Below the pieces are notes generated by a model, which saw only the letters and a program-made list of their open reading frames with translations, ran no database searches and was not told where the DNA came from. A stretch of 12,797 bases of DNA, from assembly GCA_023473405.1 (NCBI GenBank), contig JAMCZD010000100.1, positions 1 to 12,797 on the forward strand, in the 5' to 3' direction. Shown here one piece after another: positions 7,162-12,797 of this stretch. The stretch's first letter is position 1, and every line of letters starts with the position of its first letter. A program made the position numbers and the translations under genes. The stretch comes from Candidatus Omnitrophota bacterium. Its GTDB lineage: Bacteria; Verrucomicrobiota; Verrucomicrobiia; Limisphaerales; UBA1319.

Positions 7162-8105
7162 CTTGGACCCGCAGACATTTGCTCGATATCGAGTCCCTTT
7201 CCAGCGACGAAATCCTGGCGGTCCTCGATACCGCCCGCGCCTTCAAAGCGGTGGGCGAACGCACCATCAAGAAAGTCCCCGCCCTCCGCGGCAAAACGGT
7301 GGTTTTGTTGTTTGTCGAACCCTCGACGCGCACTCGAATCAGCTTCGAATTGGCGTCCCAGCGCCTGAGCGCCGATATCATCAATTTCTCCGCCGAGGTA
7401 TCTTCGCTCCGCAAGGGCGAAACTCTCAAAGATACCGCCCGCAACCTCGAAGCGCTAAATGCCGACTTCATAATCATCCGGCACCGCGCGGCCGGCGCCT
7501 CGCACTTCCTGGCTCGCGTCCTCAACGCCAGCGTGATTAACGCCGGCGACGGCGCCCATGAGCACCCGACCCAGGCCCTGCTTGATTTGTTTACCATCCG
7601 CGAAAAGAAATCGAAAATTGCCGGCCTGAATGTCACTATCCTGGGCGATGTCCTCTACAGCCGCGTCGCCCGGTCCAATATTTGGGCACTGACCAAATTG
7701 GGGGCTCGCGTCACTCTCTGCGGCCCGCCTACCCTGGTCCCCCGTGTCTTCGAACAAATGGGGTGCCGGGTAACCTACCGGGTCGAGGAGGCGATTGCCG
7801 GCGCGGATATAATCAATTTGCTGCGCATCCAGCACGAACGGCAACGCCAAACCATGTTCCCAAGCCTCGCCGAATACGCCGATCTCTTTGGCCTGAACAA
7901 GGACCGCCTGGCCCGCGCCAAACCCGACGTCACGATCATGCATCCCGGCCCCATCAACCGCGGGGTCGAGATCGACAGCGATGTGGCCGATGGCGATCGC
8001 TCCGTTATACTCGAACAGGTGACCAATGGCCTCGCCGTGCGAATGGCCGTCCTCTTCCTTGTCAACGGCGGCATCATTCCCCAGGAAGCCCCGGGAAATT
8101 CCTGA
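7158..8105 (+). CDS. pyrB: Aspartate carbamoyltransferase catalytic chain
   Basis: Condenses carbamoyl phosphate with L-aspartate to carbamoyl-aspartate, the committed step of pyrimidine synthesis; cytoplasmic trimer. The 315 residues are complete. Carbamoyl phosphate site: EPSTRTR (54-60), with SSLRKGE (82-88) supplying the Ser/Lys loop, RHR at 108-110, and GDGAHEHPTQALLD (130-143). Further on are MHPGPINRG (261-269) and a C-terminal QVTNGLAVRMAVL segment (287-299) typical of the Bacillus/Pseudomonas/Aquifex style enzymes that work without the E. coli PyrI regulatory chain. ATG at 7158 overlaps the pyrR stop by 4 nt. Neither pyrI nor pyrC follows, although pyrR-pyrB-pyrC is a common order in bacteria; the next gene is a cytochrome on the far side of an AT-rich gap. 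Confidence 0.96.
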   Translation: MTWTRRHLLDIESLSSDEILAVLDTARAFKAVGERTIKKVPALRGKTVVLLFVEPSTRTRISFELASQRLSADIINFSAEVSSLRKGETLKDTARNLEALNADFIIIRHRAAGASHFLARVLNASVINAGDGAHEHPTQALLDLFTIREKKSKIAGLNVTILGDVLYSRVARSNIWALTKLGARVTLCGPPTLVPRVFEQMGCRVTYRVEEAIAGADIINLLRIQHERQRQTMFPSLAEYADLFGLNKDRLARAKPDVTIMHPGPINRGVEIDSDVADGDRSVILEQVTNGLAVRMAVLFLVNGGIIPQEAPGNS

Positions 8106-8569
8106 CCGTCCTTCCGCTTCGCATCCCACTTTGTCGCTCACTCCGTCGAAAACCAGGTAAATTCGGCGAGGTAAGATATGAAGTAACGGACAAGGTGCAC
8201 GGGAGTTCCATACTGAGAACTGCTGGACTTCTGCCTTCTCTCTTTCGCCCTTCCGTTTCGGCCCTCGCGGTCTCGTCCTTTTTGTCTTCCCCGGGTATCA
8301 ACCTTGCAGCGGGGTCAGGGCGCCTTATCCATCGTTTATGTTGCATTAGGGAAACTATATTAATTACAAGCGTACCTTAACAAAGGCCAAAAAAAGCAAA
8401 GCAAATGTCAGTTGAGGTGTAGCGAAAATTACAATTGAATTTCTAAAAGTTCATAATAGATTTTTATGAGATTACTTGGTCCGGTATTAGTATCAGAAAT
8501 GTTTATGCCAATTATTTCGGCTGCTAAAATGCTTTTACCGCGGCCGCGACCGTTCGCTCGGCTGCTCTC
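8106..8569. other. Intergenic region with AT-rich block before the conduit genes
   Basis: No convincing gene is present. The first half contains a pyrimidine-rich stretch about 8228-8293 that partly divides into 7-nt units (CTTCTGC, CTTCTCT, CTTTCGC), like a degenerate right arm of the 5234-5311 array, but I found no purine-rich partner nearby. By hand count 8341-8520 is about 31% GC, far below the flanking genes. This block most likely holds the promoter of the cytochrome-barrel operon. No clear terminator for pyrB is seen. Confidence 0.55.
8429..8457 (+). promoter_or_regulatory. Candidate sigma70-type promoter for the conduit operon
   Basis: TTACAA (8429-8434) and CATAAT (8452-8457) are separated by an ideal 17 bp inside the AT-rich block. 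The -10 matches the consensus at 5 of 6 positions, the -35 at only 3 of 6. Transcription would begin about 100 bp before the cytochrome start. In AT-rich DNA such matches also arise by chance. Confidence 0.25.
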
Positions 8570-9442
8570 ATGGCCATACCGGTCGCCCAATCCAACCTGT
8601 CTATGAAACCTCAACTCCAAAACTCGTTGCCACCCTCTTCTCCAGCCCCTTCACGACCCCGCAGATGCTGGTTGCTTTGGTGGTGGAGCGGGCTGGGTCT
8701 GGCGGCGGTGCTGATCTCCTGTGGGACGGTGAGCCAGACGGTCATGGCCCCGCCTCAGATACCCGGTGCGACTTATGTCGGATCGGATGTCTGCGCCACC
8801 TGTCACGACAAGATCAGCGAGTCGTTTGCCACGGCGGACCATGCCCGATTGCAGGCCCTGGGAACCAACGCCATCGATATGGGGTGCGAGAGTTGTCATG
8901 GTCCAGGTAGTCTGCACGTGGACACAGTAGGCGGGAGGAACACGATCATAAACCCGCGCAAATCTCCCGAGACATGTTTCAAATGCCACCTGGCGCAACG
9001 CGGGCAGTTCAATCTACCCTACCATCACCCGGTATTGGAGGAAAGAATCAACTGCGCCGACTGTCATGATCCGCACAAGGGCCGGGCCGTAAAGGGGGGA
9101 AGCACTTCGCTGGAGGGCCAGAACGATGTCTGCTTCAAGTGCCATACGCAGCAGCGCGGTCCGTTTGTTTTCGAGCACGAGGCGTTGCGCGAGGGGTGCA
9201 CCTATTGCCACAATCCGCATGGATCGATCAACCCCAAGTTGCTGAAGGTCCGGAATGCGAACCTATGCCTGCAATGCCACTTCCAACGACAGACCGCGTC
9301 CGGGCAGGTGCTTATAGGCGGGGTGCTGCATTCGGGGGTAACCGGTCCGGGAACCGGGTTTTTGAGCAGGGGCACATGTTGGAGCGCCGGGTGCCACGAG
9401 GCTGTGCACGGGTCGCAGGTCAGTCCGTCGATTCGATTTTAA
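8570..9442 (+). CDS. Octaheme MtrA/DmsE-like cytochrome c, predicted lipoprotein
   Basis: Predicted heme wire of a trans-outer-membrane electron conduit. The 290 residues contain seven CXXCH motifs starting at C75, C106, C136, C162, C188, C210 and C233, plus a terminal CWSAGCH (270-276), which is CX4CH. Family-like segments include YVGSDVCATCH (69-79), ESCHGPGSLHV (107-117), QRGPFVFEHEALREGC (195-210), CHNPHGSINPKLLK (213-226) and a final CHEAVHGS (275-282), the usual end of DmsE-family decahemes. Here the count is eight, not ten. The N-terminus has a basic, Trp-rich hydrophobic segment ending in LISC (48-51), a lipobox, so a lipid-anchored product is expected. ATG 8570 or ATG 8603 (residue 12) may be the start; neither has a clear ribosome site, and the later one gives a more normal signal peptide. 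The barrel gene follows 33 nt downstream. Confidence 0.9.
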   Translation: MAIPVAQSNLSMKPQLQNSLPPSSPAPSRPRRCWLLWWWSGLGLAAVLISCGTVSQTVMAPPQIPGATYVGSDVCATCHDKISESFATADHARLQALGTNAIDMGCESCHGPGSLHVDTVGGRNTIINPRKSPETCFKCHLAQRGQFNLPYHHPVLEERINCADCHDPHKGRAVKGGSTSLEGQNDVCFKCHTQQRGPFVFEHEALREGCTYCHNPHGSINPKLLKVRNANLCLQCHFQRQTASGQVLIGGVLHSGVTGPGTGFLSRGTCWSAGCHEAVHGSQVSPSIRF

Positions 9443-9475
9443 CCGAAGACATCACCGCAGAGAAAAGGAAAGCCG

Positions 9476-11656
9476 ATGCAAACCACCGCTCAAAATCTGA
9501 TCCGTTTTCAACCTGCGCGGCCGGCCTTCGCCCTGTTCGTTGGGTTCTGGCTGGCCGGCGGAGCCGTTTTCGGGGCTGAAGAAGGTTCGGCGACCCAACC
9601 CGCCGAGAGCGACCAGTCATCCACCGAGCAGACCAGCGAGTCCACGCCGACCCAGTATAACAATTGGTTCGATGTCTCGGTCGGAAGTGCCTTTGTCAAT
9701 GGCGACGAGGCCCAGTTTATGCGGCGATACGGCATACGGAAGGGCCCCGCAGGCGGCGTTGAGAGTTTTCACTATGAGCAGCCGGTTACCAAGAACACCA
9801 CCCTGAAACTCGACGGCCGCGGCATTTTTGACAACCACGATTACTCCATTAAGCTCGACCTGACCGACCCGGAATTGGGTTATATCCGGGGCGGTTACCA
9901 GGAATACCGCACCTGGTTCGACGGCAACGGCGGATTCTTCCCTCCGGACAAATGGTATCCCCCGTCGGCGGAAGAGATGCACCTGGACCGGGGTGATGTG
10001 TGGTTTGAAGCCGGTCTGACCATACCTGACGTGCCTGTGTTCACATTCCGTTATGAGCATCAATTCCGCCGTGGCCAGGAGGACTCGCTTGAATGGGGCC
10101 CCTACGATGTGAACTACCCCGCCTTCCCGACGAACATCAAAAACATCGTCCCTTCCTTTTACGACATTGACGAGAAGCGTGACATCTTCAGCGGCGATAT
10201 GCGGCATACCTTGGGCAACACCGGCTTCGGCGTCGGCGTGCGCTACGAAATGTCGGATAACCGCGACTCGATCAATTACCACTACGATCCCGAGCAGTCC
10301 CTGGTCGCGCGATCCCCGAACCGTTACGTGACCACCACCGAGGAGGTCAAGACCGACATGTTCAGCGCCCATGCCTTCACCCAAACGCGGTTCAACGAGA
10401 AAATCCTGCTGACCTCGGGCTATTCCTTTACAACCCTCGACACTGATCTTTCCGGAAGCCGGATCTATGGCGCGGGCTATGAACCTTTGTATGATCCCAC
10501 CTTTGACCGGCGCCAGTACCGGGACACGGGCTTCCTCGACCTCTCGGGCGGTTCCCATCTGAACCAATACGTCCTGAACCTGAACCTGATGGTTACCCCG
10601 TGGGATCATTTCACCGTTACCCCGGCCTTCCGCGTTGAAAAGGAGGATTGGTCGGGCCTCGATGGCTTCACGGAAACCGATGTGGGACAGGGCCCCGCCT
10701 ACACCACCTCCACCACCGACCTCCGGGCCGCCAATGACCGCGACATGGTCGACGTTTCCGAAAGCCTTGACTTGCGCTATAACGGGGTGACCAACTGGAT
10801 CTTCTACGGACGGGGCGATTGGACTGAAGGCGATGGCGACCTCCACGTGAATGAAATCGAAGCCGCCACCGGCGGGAAGGTATTCAACCGCGTTACCGAT
10901 GACACCCAGCTAACCCAGAAATACACGGTCGGCGCCAACTGGTATCCCTTGCGCCGTTTGAATTTCGCGGCGCAATACTACCACAAGATTCATAATAACG
11001 ATTATGACCAGATCAACCGCTTCCGGTCCAATCCGCCTACCGACCTCTATCCCGGCTTCCTCACCGACCAGAATTTCGAAACCGACGATACGAATTTCCG
11101 CGTCACTTACCGCCCGTTGGCCAATTTGAGCCTGGTCACACGGTATGACTTCCAATTGTCAACCGTCGATACCACCGGCGACGCACTCGGAGAGGTTCAG
11201 AGCGCCGAGGTCACCAGCCATATCATCGGTGAAACGATTTCCTGGAACCCGCTGGCCCGGCTCTACTTCCAGGGCGGACTCAATTACGTGCTGGATGAAA
11301 CCCATACCCCCGCAAACGATCTCGGCGGCAATGCGACCGACCTGGTATTGCCGGCCAAGAACGATTATTGGGAAGGCAGCCTAATGGCCGGCTTCGCCTT
11401 GACCGAGAAGACCGAACTCCAGGCCCAATACCTCTACTACCGCGCCGACGATTACGTCGATAATACCAGCTACAGCCTTCCTTACGGAGTCAGCGCCGAA
11501 GAACACGGAGTGACCGTTACCCTGATTCAGAAACTCAGCGAACGCATGCGCTTGACCCTCAAATACGGCTACTTCACCAACCGCGACGATACCTCGGGCG
11601 GCTTCAACAATTACGACGCACACCTGGTCTACTCAAGCTTGCATTACCTCTTCTAA
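9476..11656 (+). CDS. MtrB/PioB-like outer-membrane beta-barrel of a porin-cytochrome conduit
   Basis: Predicted outer-membrane porin that sheathes the heme wire encoded just upstream. It has 726 residues, close to Shewanella MtrB (about 700). A signal peptide (1-34, ending AVFGA) is followed by an acidic, Ser/Thr/Gln-rich linker (about 35-58). The rest is a long run of alternating polar/hydrophobic, Tyr-rich strands joined by Asp/Asn-rich turns, and it ends in LVYSSLHYLF, a classic C-terminal outer-membrane insertion signal with final Phe. YIRGGYQEYRTWFDGNGGFF (135-154) resembles the early strands of MtrB/PioB family proteins. The protein contains no cysteine, so the N-terminal CXXC of Shewanella MtrB is absent. 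ATG 9476 is supported by AAGGA at 9465-9469, 6 nt away. It lies 33 nt after the cytochrome, clearly one operon. The family assignment rests on this context plus barrel features. Confidence 0.87.
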   Translation: MQTTAQNLIRFQPARPAFALFVGFWLAGGAVFGAEEGSATQPAESDQSSTEQTSESTPTQYNNWFDVSVGSAFVNGDEAQFMRRYGIRKGPAGGVESFHYEQPVTKNTTLKLDGRGIFDNHDYSIKLDLTDPELGYIRGGYQEYRTWFDGNGGFFPPDKWYPPSAEEMHLDRGDVWFEAGLTIPDVPVFTFRYEHQFRRGQEDSLEWGPYDVNYPAFPTNIKNIVPSFYDIDEKRDIFSGDMRHTLGNTGFGVGVRYEMSDNRDSINYHYDPEQSLVARSPNRYVTTTEEVKTDMFSAHAFTQTRFNEKILLTSGYSFTTLDTDLSGSRIYGAGYEPLYDPTFDRRQYRDTGFLDLSGGSHLNQYVLNLNLMVTPWDHFTVTPAFRVEKEDWSGLDGFTETDVGQGPAYTTSTTDLRAANDRDMVDVSESLDLRYNGVTNWIFYGRGDWTEGDGDLHVNEIEAATGGKVFNRVTDDTQLTQKYTVGANWYPLRRLNFAAQYYHKIHNNDYDQINRFRSNPPTDLYPGFLTDQNFETDDTNFRVTYRPLANLSLVTRYDFQLSTVDTTGDALGEVQSAEVTSHIIGETISWNPLARLYFQGGLNYVLDETHTPANDLGGNATDLVLPAKNDYWEGSLMAGFALTEKTELQAQYLYYRADDYVDNTSYSLPYGVSAEEHGVTVTLIQKLSERMRLTLKYGYFTNRDDTSGGFNNYDAHLVYSSLHYLF

Positions 11657-11695
11657 GCGGCCAGTATCCTCCCGTTGGAAGCTGGGAAAAGTACT

Positions 11696-12797
11696 ATGAA
11701 GCGCGTTACTCCGTTCGGGGGCAGGCTAGCCCTTGCCATGCTTGGAATATTAACCCTTGCCGCCTCCGCCTCCGCCGGTGTCGTCTTTGACAACTCCGCC
11801 AATTTTCTCGCCGACTATTGCTTTGCTCCCGACGAATTTGGGGACCAGATTCAATTGGGGGGGGACCCTTCAGAACGGGTTCTGACGCGATTTGAATTCC
11901 AGTATCATCTCAGCTTCAATGCCAGCGGCGACGAAAAGGCCGAGCTCCGCTTTTACCGTAACGATGGCCCCGGCGGCGCTCCCGGCACCATGTTCTATGA
12001 TAGCGGGCTTTTCGCTATTACACCCGGAGACAATACCGTGACCGCCCAGGACCTGGACCTGCCGGTCCCCGATACCTTCACGTGGACCGTGCGCTTCAAC
12101 GGTATTGAAGGGATGGAGAACGCCGGACTGCCCTTCTACAATCCGCCCACCGTCGGTTCGAGCCCGGGCACTTATTGGGAGAAAACCGGCGGCCTCCATT
12201 GGATTGCATCTGACTTGTCCGCATCCGGCGGACCGCCGGCCAATTTCGAAGCCAGGGCGTTCGCCATTGCCGGTTCGCCTCCGCCGATGCCGGCCTTGTC
12301 GCTGGTCCGGACGAATGGGCTTTTGATATTGAATTACTCGCTGCAGAGCACCCAGGGCTGGATGCAGATATTCCGGACTGATCAATTGCAAAACCTTTCG
12401 TCCAGTGAACAACCGGTTTACTCCGGTCCGGTGCCACCCTCGGGCTCCGGCAGCCTGGTCCTCTCGAACTGGGCCGAGAGTCCCCGGTTCTTTTTCCGCC
12501 TGGCCGAGTATCCAACCCCGGCTAATCCGGACCCAAGTAACCTTGTCTGGATTCCGTCCGGCACCTTTGTCATGGGCAGTCCGCCAATCGAACCGGATCG
12601 GTTCCCCGATGAAGGCCCGCAGTCCCAGGTGGCTATCAGCCGGGGATTCTGGATGGGCAGGACGGAGGTGACGCAGGACCAATTTCAGGCGCTGATGAGC
12701 TTCAATCCCAGCCAATTCAATGGCAATGGGCTGCTCCCGGTCGAGGGAGTGCAATGGCAGGACGCGACCAATTATTGCGCGCGGTTGACGGCGCATG
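11696..12797 (+). CDS. Secreted beta-sandwich plus FGE-sulfatase (SUMF1) domain protein, 3' partial
   Basis: The reading frame is open from ATG 11696 to the window end (367 residues, no stop), so the C-terminus is missing. A signal peptide (1-27, ending ASASA) precedes a Gly/Asp-rich beta-sandwich-like region (about 29-190) and a second beta-rich segment ending ESPRFFFRLAE (261-271). From about 284 it turns into a formylglycine-generating-enzyme-like domain: VWIPSGTFVMGS (284-295), FWMGRTEVTQDQFQALM (318-334) and LPVEGVQWQDATNYCARL (347-364). True FGE oxidises a sulfatase cysteine to formylglycine, but many domain relatives have other roles, and the catalytic cysteines would lie beyond the window. 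It starts 39 nt after the barrel stop with a weak GGGAAAA ribosome site, so co-transcription is possible. A functional link to electron transfer is not shown. Confidence 0.85.
   Translation, partial: MKRVTPFGGRLALAMLGILTLAASASAGVVFDNSANFLADYCFAPDEFGDQIQLGGDPSERVLTRFEFQYHLSFNASGDEKAELRFYRNDGPGGAPGTMFYDSGLFAITPGDNTVTAQDLDLPVPDTFTWTVRFNGIEGMENAGLPFYNPPTVGSSPGTYWEKTGGLHWIASDLSASGGPPANFEARAFAIAGSPPPMPALSLVRTNGLLILNYSLQSTQGWMQIFRTDQLQNLSSSEQPVYSGPVPPSGSGSLVLSNWAESPRFFFRLAEYPTPANPDPSNLVWIPSGTFVMGSPPIEPDRFPDEGPQSQVAISRGFWMGRTEVTQDQFQALMSFNPSQFNGNGLLPVEGVQWQDATNYCARLTAH

Noticed and set aside
8429..8620. 63-residue minus-strand frame in the AT-rich block
   Set aside because: Crosses the cytochrome start region in antisense and shows no recognisable features.
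9617..10846. 409-residue open frame on the minus strand
   Set aside because: Antisense of the outer-membrane barrel gene, which has a signal peptide, ribosome site and operon context on the other strand.
11870..12796. 308-residue open frame on the minus strand at the window end
   Set aside because: Antisense of the FGE-domain gene, which has recognisable motifs on the plus strand; the minus translation is low-complexity and basic.

Overview
The window looks like a chromosomal segment of a Verrucomicrobiota bacterium, probably of the Pedosphaera/Limisphaera branch. This is an inference from several things: moderately high GC coding sequence, mostly weak Shine-Dalgarno signals, heptameric purine repeats between genes, an MtrA/MtrB-type porin-cytochrome pair, and a secreted beta-sandwich plus formylglycine-generating-enzyme (FGE) type protein. 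No rRNA, tRNA, CRISPR array, transposase or phage gene was seen.

Layout. Positions 1-348 are non-coding leader DNA with several perfect hairpins. alaS (349-3123, alanyl-tRNA synthetase) is followed 18 bp later by a fused half-size ABC exporter (3142-5064). The ABC gene converges on a minus-strand tetraheme c-type cytochrome (5285-5812). The gap between them is a striking inverted repeat made of 7-nt units, and it runs into the cytochrome's 3' end. After about 500 bp without a convincing gene come a small conserved-looking protein (6312-6530), pyrR (6631-7161) and pyrB (7158-8105, overlapping pyrR by 4 nt), for regulation and the committed step of pyrimidine synthesis.

An AT-rich intergenic stretch (8106-8569) precedes the most interesting locus. 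It starts with an octaheme MtrA/DmsE-like cytochrome that carries a lipoprotein signal (8570-9442). Next is a 726-residue cysteine-free MtrB/PioB-like outer-membrane beta-barrel (9476-11656), then a secreted FGE-domain protein cut by the window edge (11696-12797). The three genes are 33 and 39 nt apart on one strand and probably form an operon.

How the genes may work together. The octaheme cytochrome and the barrel fit a trans-outer-membrane electron conduit, as in Mtr/Pio/porin-cytochrome systems. The nearby tetraheme cytochrome could be a periplasmic carrier feeding it. The conduit differs from the known decaheme type: it has seven CXXCH motifs plus a terminal CX4CH motif, a lipobox, no cysteine in the barrel, and no visible outer-surface cytochrome. 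The alaS, ABC and pyr genes are ordinary housekeeping neighbours.
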